64,000 nucleotides of DNA from the NCBI RefSeq assembly GCF_003253005.1, contig NZ_QEPZ01000005.1, forward strand, positions 124,001-188,000, given 5' to 3'. A program made the position numbers and the translations under genes. Source of the DNA: Haemophilus parainfluenzae (GTDB lineage Bacteria > Pseudomonadota > Gammaproteobacteria > Enterobacterales > Pasteurellaceae). Positions 28,196-36,892 of this stretch are shown here, piece by piece; the stretch's first letter is position 1, and every line of letters starts with the position of its first letter. The notes beneath the pieces were generated by a model, which ran no database searches, was not told where the DNA came from, and saw only the letters and a list, made by a program, of their open reading frames with translations.

Positions 28196-28205
28196 GAAAG
28201 TCATT

Positions 28206-28248
28206 GAAAGTGCGGTCAGAATTTGAATCAAATTTTAACCGCACTTTC
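28206..28248 (+). terminator. Uptake-signal inverted pair between ansB and dcu
   Basis: GAAAGTGCGGT and ACCGCACTTTC pair over 11 bp around an AATTTGAATCAAATT inner stem. The T run is poor, so it may attenuate rather than fully terminate. Confidence 0.55.
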
Positions 28249-28350
28249 GGATAAAATAGACTAATTCAAGTAATAAATATAGATAATGCACTAGTTTGTT
28301 GTTAATATATGTTCCGGAATTACTTTTAAAATTAATATGGAGAAAATATT

Positions 28351-29652
28351 ATGATTTGGGCTCAACTTTTAGTCGTCCTACTCTTTATTTACCTAGGGGC
28401 TAGATTAGGCGGTATTGGTATCGGTTTCATGGGTGGTATGGGTGTTGTGGCACTTTCACTGCTTGGCTTAAAACCGGGTGCTATTCCGTTTGATGTAATT
28501 TCAGTTATCATGTCTGTAATCATGGCAATTGCTGCAATGCAAGTTGCGGGTGGTATGGATTTCTTAGTAAAAGTAGCTGAAAAAATTCTACGTAAAAATC
28601 CAAAATACATTACCTTCCTTGCGCCAACTGTAACTTACTTTATGACTGTACTTGCAGGTACTGGCCACACAGCATTCTCAACACTTCCAGTAATTGCTGA
28701 AGTGGCAAAAGAACAAGGCATTCGTCCTTCACGTCCACTTTCTATTGCGGTTATCGCTTCACAAATTGCGATTACAGCGTCTCCAATTTCTGCTGCGGTG
28801 GTATTCCTTTCTGCAGAATTAGAGAAAAACTTTGGTTTAAGTTACTTACAATTATTAGGTATTTGGATTCCAACTACTTACGCAGCATGTATGATTACTG
28901 CGGTGATTTGTAACTTCCTTGGTAAAGATTTGAAAGATGATGAAGTTTACCAAGATCGTCTAGCAAAAGGTTTAATTACTATGCGTGGTGAAATGCAAAT
29001 TGAGATCAAACCTTATGCAAAACGCTCTGTCACAATTTTCCTTATCGCGATTTTAGTGGTCATGCTTTATGCAACTGCAATCAGTAAAACAGTTGGTTTA
29101 ATTCAAAACCCAATTCTTTCTCGTGATAACGCAATTATCTCTTTCATGCTTGCGACTGCAGCGATTATCACTATGGCATGTAAAGTGGATACTGCAAACA
29201 TTACCAATGCAGCAACCTTCAAATCAGGTATGTCAGCGGTAATTTGTGTGCTTGGTGTGGCATGGTTAGGTAATACTTTCGTGGAAGGTCATATCGATCA
29301 AATCAAAGCAGTATCAGCTGAGTTCTTACAACAATATCCTTGGAGTTTAGCGGTTATCTTGTTCTTCGCAAGTACCTTACTTTACTCACAAGCTGCAACT
29401 GCAAAAGCATTATATCCAACTGCAATTTTATTAGGTGTTTCTCCGGAAGCCGCAATTGCAGCCTTTGCCGCAGTATCAGCATTATTTATTCTTCCTACTT
29501 ACCCAACCTTAATTGCGGCAGTAGAAATGGATGACACCGGTTCAACCCGTATCGGTAAATATGTATTCAACCACCCATTCTTAATTCCTGGTGTGATTGC
29601 AATTAGCTTATCTGTATTATTCGGATTCTTAATGGCGGGTGCAGTTTTATAA
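28351..29652 (+). CDS. dcuA: Anaerobic C4-dicarboxylate antiporter, DcuA/DcuB family
   Basis: Inner-membrane carrier for aspartate, fumarate, malate and succinate exchange. 433 residues, about ten or more hydrophobic helices. GARLGGIGIGFMGG at the start, IASQIAITASPISAAVVF and ILPTYPTLIAAVEMDDTG near the end are typical. Length and sequence are nearer E. coli DcuA than DcuB, though Haemophilus homologues beside ansB are often called dcuB. It sits 155 bases after ansB. A strong terminator follows. Confidence 0.85.
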   Translation: MIWAQLLVVLLFIYLGARLGGIGIGFMGGMGVVALSLLGLKPGAIPFDVISVIMSVIMAIAAMQVAGGMDFLVKVAEKILRKNPKYITFLAPTVTYFMTVLAGTGHTAFSTLPVIAEVAKEQGIRPSRPLSIAVIASQIAITASPISAAVVFLSAELEKNFGLSYLQLLGIWIPTTYAACMITAVICNFLGKDLKDDEVYQDRLAKGLITMRGEMQIEIKPYAKRSVTIFLIAILVVMLYATAISKTVGLIQNPILSRDNAIISFMLATAAIITMACKVDTANITNAATFKSGMSAVICVLGVAWLGNTFVEGHIDQIKAVSAEFLQQYPWSLAVILFFASTLLYSQAATAKALYPTAILLGVSPEAAIAAFAAVSALFILPTYPTLIAAVEMDDTGSTRIGKYVFNHPFLIPGVIAISLSVLFGFLMAGAVL

Positions 29653-29676
29653 TCCTCCATTAAGCTAAAATAAATG

Positions 29677-29710
29677 AAAACCATCTTGTCTTCGGATAAG
29701 ATGGTTTTTT
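29677..29710 (+). terminator. Terminator after the Dcu carrier
   Basis: AAACCATCTT / AAGATGGTTT stem with a TTCG-containing loop, then TTTT. Confidence 0.85.
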
Positions 29711-29776
29711 AATGGGGAACTTCTTCTTATTGTGATACTCTAAAAGGCAACCTCTTTTTATATATAAGGAAAACCA

Positions 29777-30412
29777 ATGAAGTTATTTAAAATCCTTTTT
29801 GCTGCATTAATTGCTTATGCACCAACAGCATGGTCTGCGGTGGATTATAATATTAAATACAGTTCGAATTATTTAATGCCCGCGTATGTGCATTTTAAAG
29901 CTGATGGTTCACAGTATTCAGTCAATGCGAAAATTAACATTCCGTTGTACAACATTGTGTTTACTTCTCGTGGTTCACAAAATGCGAGTCAATTTAAAAT
30001 GGTGAATTATCAAGATGTACGTAATGGTAAGCCTTATGCGATTTCTAAAATTTCGCCAACAACAATTGAATACGGTAAAGTGAAAAATGGGTTAGAAACT
30101 GAGCCGTTAAAATTACCGACTTTTGATTTATTCACTATGGCATTTCAGTTGAGTTATTACGATAAATTGCCAACCAGTTTCCAAATTACAAATGGTAAAA
30201 AACTTTACCCAATGGAAAATGTGAATGTGAAGAAAGTAGAAAAACAGATCCAATATAACAAGCAAACTGTCACGGAAATTACCTATTCATTTAAAACCGG
30301 TAACAAAGACATTATGGTGAAGAAATTCTCAGGTGAACAATTTCCACGTTATATCAAATACACCAGAGATGGTGATGATTATGAGTTAGAGTTTGATGAG
30401 TTTGTAAAATAG
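29777..30412 (+). CDS. DUF3108 family exported protein
   Basis: 211 residues. A signal peptide ends near TAWSA (residue 21); the mature part is a beta-rich domain of the DUF3108 type (VDYNIKYSSNYLMPAYVHF; FPRYIKYTRDGDDYELEFDE), expected in the periplasm or envelope. No enzymatic motif. It is flanked by terminators, so monocistronic. Function unknown. Confidence 0.75.
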   Translation: MKLFKILFAALIAYAPTAWSAVDYNIKYSSNYLMPAYVHFKADGSQYSVNAKINIPLYNIVFTSRGSQNASQFKMVNYQDVRNGKPYAISKISPTTIEYGKVKNGLETEPLKLPTFDLFTMAFQLSYYDKLPTSFQITNGKKLYPMENVNVKKVEKQIQYNKQTVTEITYSFKTGNKDIMVKKFSGEQFPRYIKYTRDGDDYELEFDEFVK

Positions 30413-30430
30413 AATCGGATGAGAACAAGA

Positions 30431-30457
30431 AGCCACGCAAGATTGCGTGGCTTTTTA
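30431..30457. terminator. Terminator between the DUF3108 gene and the YfcC-family gene
   Basis: AGCCACGCAA-GA-TTGCGTGGCT, a perfect 10-bp stem followed by TTTTT. It lies between convergent genes and likely serves both. Confidence 0.9.
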
Positions 30458-30459
30458 TT

Positions 30460-31983
30460 TTAGTGTGCATACATAAATACTTGAGTGAGGAGAAGTATCG
30501 ATGAGATAACAAATTGACAGCCTACGATTGGCATGACAAATTTCAACCATTTATTAAATGGAATACCAAGCATTTGTAACGTAACAAGGACTAATCCTGT
30601 TGGTGCAAGGAATAACATAATATATTGCCCCCAGTTGTAAGCTGATACGACGATGTCTCTTGGAATGCCCACAGTATCAGCTAGCGGAGCCATGATTGGC
30701 ATAGCGAGTACGGCAAGGCCTGAAGATGAAGGTACAACTAATCCTAAGAAAATGAAGACCAAGAGCTGACCAATAATAAAGACGCCACCATTCATTCCGC
30801 CGACAAGATGCGTCATATAATCGAGAATGGTGTCAGAAATCATCCCTTGTTCCAGAATGATATTGACTGCTCGAGCGAGTCCGATAATCAATGCGACGCC
30901 GACTAATTCAGAAGCACCATGAGTAAAGCCATTTACGACATCTTTTTCAGGTAATCCACTGATAAACATAATAATGATGGTAATGGCTAGGAAGGAAGTC
31001 GCCATTTGAGGGAACCACCAGCCGCCAAACATCACCCCCCATACCATGAGAGGAAAAGCAGCGCTAAATAGAATCAGAATCAGTTTTCTTCTAAAGGTAA
31101 ATTCAACGGTTGCATCCGGATCGATATCTTTCATATAGAGATCATAGAAGGTTTGGCGATCGTCATAGGTATAAGAAAATTCAGGATTGGCACGCAGTTT
31201 TTTACAATACCAATACATGTAAGCAATCACACACGCACCACCAAGAATAAGTCCCAGTGTACGAAATCCCATTCCTTCCGTGAATGGAATACCCGCAGCA
31301 TTTGAGGCAATGACAACGGAGAAGGGATTGATTGTTGAAAAGGCAGTGCCCATCGAGGCGGCGAGGAATATGGCACCAACACAGACAATCGAATCATAGC
31401 CTAAGGCTAAAAAAACGGGGACAAGAATCGGGTAGAAGGCTACTGCTTCTTCCTCAATACCACAAGCTGTACCGCCTAACAGCATTAACACGCAGACAGC
31501 GAAGACGACGGAGAATTCATTTCCTTTTGTTTTCTTGGTGAGAGACATTAAACCAGCGTTAAATGCCCCTGTTTTGTTTATGACACCAATCATCCCACCG
31601 AGTATGAAGATAAAAATCATAATATCAGCCACTTCAATAGTGCCATCCACCATGGCGTGAATCATATCGGTAATGCCTTTTTCGTGTTGTTCAATGCGTT
31701 GATAGGTATCGGGGATAGCAATCGGCTTTTTGATAATGCCGTTGGTGAAATTAGAAAGTTGAATCTTGATATTGAGTTGATTAAGGGTTTGTTCTGTTGC
31801 TGGATAGCTTTGATCGGGAATTCCGTGGGTTTTGACAATAAAATGATTTTCGGTGGTGTCGTAGGAAAGTTTTGAGTAGGACCCTGAGGGAATAAGCCAA
31901 GTAAGACCAATAGCAATAAGAAGAATAATAAAGAGAATGCTAAATGCGGAAGGGAATTTCATCTTTTTCTTTGATGCTTCCAT
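30460..31983 (-). CDS. YfcC-family inner-membrane permease
   Basis: 507 residues, about eleven to twelve hydrophobic segments, with a large soluble loop after helix 1 (residues ~35-110). LGGTACGIEEEAVAFYPILVP and VVPSSSGLAVLAMPIMAPLAD are hallmarks of the YfcC/ArsB-NhaD superfamily branch often labelled C4-dicarboxylate or basic amino-acid antiporters. The substrate is not known. AAGGAG lies before the ATG. The 211 bases upstream (31984-32194) hold only its promoter region and the end of the next cluster; nothing else is seen. Confidence 0.75.
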   Translation of the reverse strand: MEASKKKMKFPSAFSILFIILLIAIGLTWLIPSGSYSKLSYDTTENHFIVKTHGIPDQSYPATEQTLNQLNIKIQLSNFTNGIIKKPIAIPDTYQRIEQHEKGITDMIHAMVDGTIEVADIMIFIFILGGMIGVINKTGAFNAGLMSLTKKTKGNEFSVVFAVCVLMLLGGTACGIEEEAVAFYPILVPVFLALGYDSIVCVGAIFLAASMGTAFSTINPFSVVIASNAAGIPFTEGMGFRTLGLILGGACVIAYMYWYCKKLRANPEFSYTYDDRQTFYDLYMKDIDPDATVEFTFRRKLILILFSAAFPLMVWGVMFGGWWFPQMATSFLAITIIIMFISGLPEKDVVNGFTHGASELVGVALIIGLARAVNIILEQGMISDTILDYMTHLVGGMNGGVFIIGQLLVFIFLGLVVPSSSGLAVLAMPIMAPLADTVGIPRDIVVSAYNWGQYIMLFLAPTGLVLVTLQMLGIPFNKWLKFVMPIVGCQFVISSILLLTQVFMYAH

Positions 31984-32194
31984 TATGGAGAACTCCTTGT
32001 GTTCGGATTAGTTAATAAGCCGAGCGCGTATTCTACACAAAACGAGCAAAAAAGCAAAGAGTGATTTTTAAAAGAACGCAATAATAACGGGATGAGCAAT
32101 CGTTTACCTGAATTAAATTCTATGTGGTGGGATTTAATTTAAAATTGATTTGTTCAGAAAAATTAGAGGTGTATAGCATTTGATTATTTCGCCT

Positions 32195-33427
32195 TTATGA
32201 TTTTTGATTGTAGTTCTTAAAAAAGTACCAAATAGTAAATGCAATGATTGTCACAATCCAATATACCGTAACGTATCCCCATGTACTGATCAATCTGAGT
32301 GAAATAAAACCAGCTAAATATGCCCCTAGTAATGCAACAGAAAATTGTAGTGAACTATCCAATGTGGCATAAGTTTTAGATGAATAATCAAGGATAATAG
32401 CCAGCAAGCACGGCACAAGTAATGCGTAAGTAATACTTAATAATAAAATTGGTACGGCGATAAGATAAGGAAAATTCATACCAATATATTCAAATAAAAT
32501 AAATAAGCAGAAGGCAAAAATTTGGCTAAATAATACCCATTGGGTGACGGAAACCCGAGAATATTTTTTGAGTAATAGACCACTTAGCGGCGCAAAGGCG
32601 ATAGCACAAAGGGGTTCGAATATGGAAAGTAATAACCCAATGTGTTGGCTGCTCCAGCCCAAGGCATTTAGACGAGGAATGAAACTACTGACCACCATGC
32701 CACTAGGAATAAACACAAATGACAATAAAATCAACCAGCGAAATGAGATGTGCGGTTGTTGCCAAAAGTGGAAAAAGCGTGTGAATAAAAAACGCAATGG
32801 CGGATTTTTCGGTTCAGCGGCAACTGTAGGTTCGGAATATAGGCTGATTTGCAGAATCAACAGTAGTGCAAAAACACTCATTAAATCCACCGCACTTTGC
32901 CAGCCGTAATAATGGTAAATCAGTAACACCAAACCACCCCCAAACATTTTACCCACGCGTCCCGCGATCACCTGAATGACACCGCCAAAGCCTCGTTGCT
33001 CAAAAGGCAGGATCGCACAAGTTAATCCTAGTGTTGCACAACCGAAAAATAGACTGCTTAGGTTCAATAGCACACACGCCACCATAAGCAGTGCAAAATC
33101 TTGTTGAGGTTGGATGAAATGCAACATAAATAAGGCAATAAAAATGATTAGCGAGGAAAGCCATAACCAACCGCGAAATTGCCCGACGCGCTTGAGACGA
33201 TAGCGTTCGATCAATGGTGAAACGATGAATTTCGCCATTTCCATTCCACCAAGCAAATAGAACCAACTAAGCTGTTTAAGATCGAACCCCATCTCTTTTA
33301 ACATGGTGATGAGACCAATCATATAAAACGCTACTACGCAGAATTTAAAGCCGGCAGTTGTGGCAAGGATTGCCCAATCCTGCTTAGTGAGTGATGTTGC
33401 CTTGTTGGCATTGCCAAAACGCTGCAT
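32195..33427 (-). CDS. MFS transporter, siderophore-uptake type (YbtX/RhtX/FptX-like)
   Basis: 410 residues, twelve hydrophobic segments. Last gene behind two ABC half-transporters, the place YbtX has in the yersiniabactin island. The family includes RhtX and FptX, proton-driven importers of ferri-siderophores across the inner membrane. An AAAGGA site fixes ATG 33427, so it overlaps the end of the preceding ABC gene by 44 bases. No catalytic motif can prove the substrate; the call rests on topology and cluster. Confidence 0.65.
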   Translation of the reverse strand: MQRFGNANKATSLTKQDWAILATTAGFKFCVVAFYMIGLITMLKEMGFDLKQLSWFYLLGGMEMAKFIVSPLIERYRLKRVGQFRGWLWLSSLIIFIALFMLHFIQPQQDFALLMVACVLLNLSSLFFGCATLGLTCAILPFEQRGFGGVIQVIAGRVGKMFGGGLVLLIYHYYGWQSAVDLMSVFALLLILQISLYSEPTVAAEPKNPPLRFLFTRFFHFWQQPHISFRWLILLSFVFIPSGMVVSSFIPRLNALGWSSQHIGLLLSIFEPLCAIAFAPLSGLLLKKYSRVSVTQWVLFSQIFAFCLFILFEYIGMNFPYLIAVPILLLSITYALLVPCLLAIILDYSSKTYATLDSSLQFSVALLGAYLAGFISLRLISTWGYVTVYWIVTIIAFTIWYFFKNYNQKS

Positions 33428-35156
33428 AACGTCCTTTTTGTTCTAAGAGTGTTTGATGCGTGCCTTGTTCGGCAATGCTGCCGTTTTCCAACACATAAAT
33501 GCAATGCGCGCCCACAATGGTGGAAAGTCGGTGAGCGATAATCAACACGGTTTTGTCTTTAACCAGCTGATCCAACGCTTTTTGCACTGCCAGCTCATTG
33601 CGGGTATCCAACGATGCTGTCGGTTCATCTAAAATGAGAATCGGTGCGTCTTTTAAAATCGCTCGGGCAATCGCAAGTCGTTGCTTTTCACCGCCGGAAA
33701 AATTACTCCCAATTTCATTAACTTGCGTTTGATACCCTTGTGGTAATGCCTGAATAAAATCGTGGCATTGGGCTAGTTTACAGGCATGAATAACTTCTTC
33801 ATCTGTAGCATTCGGTTTTGCCATTCGGATGTTATTTAATACGCTGTCTTGAAATAAATACACATCTTGAAACACCACAGAAATTAAGCGCATGAGCTGT
33901 TCTTGGCTAACATCCCGAATATCGATACCGCCGATCGTAATTCGCCCTGATTGCGGATCAGCATAACGCAACAACAAGCGAAGTAATGTTGTTTTACCGC
34001 AACCGCTGGTGCCCAAAAAAGCATTGAGGCTGTTAGGTTTTATGTCTAGATTAATGTCGTTTAGGATGTTTTTTTCAGCATTATAACCAAAGCGGACATG
34101 CTCATAGCGAATGCAATAATCTGTGGGTAATCTGCTGCCATGATTTTCCGCCAATTCAGGCAATGCCATCAGTTTTTCAAATTTTTCACAGCTAATCACA
34201 AAAATTTCTAAGAGCGAAGACATTTGCACAAAGAAGTTCAATACATCTGAAATTCGTGCAATTAAAATCAGCACCGTGGCTAACAATACCCAATGGGCGC
34301 TACCAGAAATCACCCAAAATGTACCAACAATTAATACCGCAATAAGACTTAATTGAATGCTTGAGGTAATAATCAAATTCGGACGTTCGCCTTTTTTAGT
34401 ACCGATGCATTGAATGTTTGCCACATCTTCAATCACACGGTTGAAAATATGTTGTTTGTTTTCAGTTTGCCCTGTTGATTTCAGAATTTCCAAACCTTGC
34501 ACAAACTCAATGGTTTCGCCTTTAAGTCGCTGATTAGCTTCTGCCAAAATACTAAATCCACGACGGAAAGCTTTTCTCCGCCATAAATAAAGTGGCACGA
34601 TAAGCGGAAAAATAATGAAGATCAGCAGCCCAAAGCGGTAATCAAAGAAACAAAGACAAAGGGCGGCAGACACCGGTGTTACGATGCCGTAAATTAGAAT
34701 ACTAATTAAACTGAATGCGTAATTCGTCGCTTCATTAATACTTTGGATGGCAATGGCACTAAGTTCGCCTGCACGAAATCCACTGAGGACAGCAAGAGAT
34801 ACGCGGCGAAGTTTTTCGCCCAGTTGACGTCTTAATTGATATGTCGCCAAAAATGAATCGCCTTTGGTGTCATAATATTCCGCCCAAATTCGGAAAAGGA
34901 GGCTGGCGATTAAAAGCACGCCACACAAAACACTCCAAAAAATGACCGCACTTTGCCCTGCCTCGGTTTGTTCTAATGCCAAAAGCAGCGGATACAGTAA
35001 GCCGATAGCCACGCCGAATAAAATTGCAGACAGCGCCGCAAAAGCAAGACAGCGTAAGAATGCGCTTTGTTGCTGTTGGGCGGTGGCAAATAAGGCGTGA
35101 TAAGTTTGCCATAGGCTTTTTACACGTTGAGTTTCGGGATTAAAGTAAGATTGCAT
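33384..35156 (-). CDS. ABC half-transporter, siderophore cluster (YbtQ-like)
   Basis: 590 residues from ATG 35156 (a longer frame to 35207 would overlap the previous gene by 43 bases and lacks support). Six-helix type I ABC membrane domain, then an ATPase with Walker A GTSGCGKTT, signature FSGGEKQR, Walker B ILILDEPTA and His switch IAHRLS. Paired with the next half-transporter, like YbtP-YbtQ, an exporter-fold pair that imports ferric yersiniabactin. One uptake signal lies inside. Confidence 0.75.
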   Translation of the reverse strand: MQSYFNPETQRVKSLWQTYHALFATAQQQQSAFLRCLAFAALSAILFGVAIGLLYPLLLALEQTEAGQSAVIFWSVLCGVLLIASLLFRIWAEYYDTKGDSFLATYQLRRQLGEKLRRVSLAVLSGFRAGELSAIAIQSINEATNYAFSLISILIYGIVTPVSAALCLCFFDYRFGLLIFIIFPLIVPLYLWRRKAFRRGFSILAEANQRLKGETIEFVQGLEILKSTGQTENKQHIFNRVIEDVANIQCIGTKKGERPNLIITSSIQLSLIAVLIVGTFWVISGSAHWVLLATVLILIARISDVLNFFVQMSSLLEIFVISCEKFEKLMALPELAENHGSRLPTDYCIRYEHVRFGYNAEKNILNDINLDIKPNSLNAFLGTSGCGKTTLLRLLLRYADPQSGRITIGGIDIRDVSQEQLMRLISVVFQDVYLFQDSVLNNIRMAKPNATDEEVIHACKLAQCHDFIQALPQGYQTQVNEIGSNFSGGEKQRLAIARAILKDAPILILDEPTASLDTRNELAVQKALDQLVKDKTVLIIAHRLSTIVGAHCIYVLENGSIAEQGTHQTLLEQKGRYAAFWQCQQGNITH

Positions 35157-35164
35157 AACGTTCT

Positions 35165-36889
35165 CTAATGTATCGTCCAAGATTTTGCCTGTTGATATTC
35201 CGCCCAAAGGGTTTGATAGGCGACATTGGTTTGCAACAAGGCTTTGTGATTGCCTTGACCAATGATTTTGCCGTTCTCTAAATAAATAATTTGATCGGCT
35301 TGGATAATGCTAGACAGGCGATGCGCCACCATGATCACTGTTTTATTTTGCATCAATGCATGAAATGCCTGCATTAAATCCGCCTCGTTTTTCGCATCGG
35401 AAAAAGCCGTGGGTTCGTCTAGCAATAAAATCGGGCGATTTTGTAAAAAGGCGCGGGCTATACTGATACGTTGTTTTTGTCCGCCTGACAATAATTGTCC
35501 GCGTTCACCCACTTTCGTTTGATATTGCTCCGGTAAGGTCATAATAAAGTCGTGAATACGGGCTTGTTTGGCGGCATTGATAATCGCTTCCTCCGTCACA
35601 CTTTCTATACCGTAAGCAATGTTTTCGGCAATAGAGCAAGAAAATAAGAAATTATCCTGAAATACGACCGAACAATATTTCATAAGTTGATCCTGTTCCA
35701 TATGACGAATATCAGCACCACCTAAGGTGATTTTTCCGCTATCGACATCCCAAAAGCGCAACAACAAATTGAGCAAGGTGGTTTTGCCAGAGCCTGAAGT
35801 GCCAATAATGGCAGTAAAACTATTTTGCGGCACGCTGAAGTTAATATTTTTCAGCGTCGCTTTGTCGGCATCATAGCTGAAATTAACCTGTTCAAATTGA
35901 ACAGCATACCCCTTCGGCGTTTGTAACGGCAAAAGTGAGGTGGCATTTTCTAACGTTTTTATTTCGTTAATGCGTTCAATGGCGGCACGGGAGCGTTCTA
36001 ACAAATGAAACAGCCCCATGTAAGGATGCATGGTTTCAATTAACCCGGCGGCTAACACTAAAAAGGCAAAAAAAACAAAGGTGGAAAGCAGCGCAAGCGA
36101 GTGTAAATACACGCCTAACACGATCAAAAACAACATGATCGGCATTGGCGTAAAGAGCGAACGGGCAAGACGTGTTGGAGCGCCTACTTTGGCTAAAAAA
36201 GCGAAGATGACCTGATTAAAATTTTCCAATGCGGTGCTAAAACGGCTGTACGAACTTTGTCCCGCATCAAAGGTGCGAATCGTGCTCATACCTTGAATAT
36301 ATTCAATAATCGCGCTATTGATTCGGCTCACGGCAGCACCGTAATCACGATAATTCAATCGACTTTTTTGCATTAACCGTTGCAGAATCGTAAATAGCAC
36401 GACCAGGAAAATCACCACAGCCAATGCCATTTGCCAATTTAACCAAAATAATGCTGCCAACACAAAAATTGGTGTGGAATAAGCCTCCGCTTTAAGGGGG
36501 GGCGCATCGGCAACAAAGGTGTGCAATTCGTTTACGTCATCGCACAGCACTTTGGTTAAACCGCCTGAACCGATTTCATTGACTTTGCCTAACGATAATT
36601 GACTGATTTTTTTCGCAAGCTGTTGGCGTAGCATTTTTTCCAATTCAAAGGCTGCATAATGAGATTTGTCGTGCGCTTTAATTTTGCAGGTGTAATACAA
36701 AATGGACGTGACAAGCAGCGCGAAAATCTGCCAATAAGGAAACGTAAGAGATTGGCTGACGGTGAACACAATGTGGATCATCAAAAGCCAAATCCCGATT
36801 TTTAAGCCTTGCGCGAAGGTTGCCAACCACATTGAGGCGCGTAATTGCGCGGCAACAGGTTGGAAAATTTGTTGGTGTTGCTGACTCAT
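35165..36889 (-). CDS. ABC half-transporter, siderophore cluster (YbtP-like)
   Basis: 574 residues. N-terminal six-helix membrane domain, C-terminal ATPase with Walker A GTSGSGKTT, signature LSGGQKQR, Walker B ILLLDEPTA and H-loop VAHRLS. All ATPase residues look intact. It starts 3 bases after the receptor gene stop and is followed 8 bases later by its partner. Exporter-type folds that import siderophores are known from YbtPQ; import here is inferred from the neighbouring TonB receptor. Confidence 0.75.
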   Translation of the reverse strand: MSQQHQQIFQPVAAQLRASMWLATFAQGLKIGIWLLMIHIVFTVSQSLTFPYWQIFALLVTSILYYTCKIKAHDKSHYAAFELEKMLRQQLAKKISQLSLGKVNEIGSGGLTKVLCDDVNELHTFVADAPPLKAEAYSTPIFVLAALFWLNWQMALAVVIFLVVLFTILQRLMQKSRLNYRDYGAAVSRINSAIIEYIQGMSTIRTFDAGQSSYSRFSTALENFNQVIFAFLAKVGAPTRLARSLFTPMPIMLFLIVLGVYLHSLALLSTFVFFAFLVLAAGLIETMHPYMGLFHLLERSRAAIERINEIKTLENATSLLPLQTPKGYAVQFEQVNFSYDADKATLKNINFSVPQNSFTAIIGTSGSGKTTLLNLLLRFWDVDSGKITLGGADIRHMEQDQLMKYCSVVFQDNFLFSCSIAENIAYGIESVTEEAIINAAKQARIHDFIMTLPEQYQTKVGERGQLLSGGQKQRISIARAFLQNRPILLLDEPTAFSDAKNEADLMQAFHALMQNKTVIMVAHRLSSIIQADQIIYLENGKIIGQGNHKALLQTNVAYQTLWAEYQQAKSWTIH

Positions 36890-36892
36890 TGC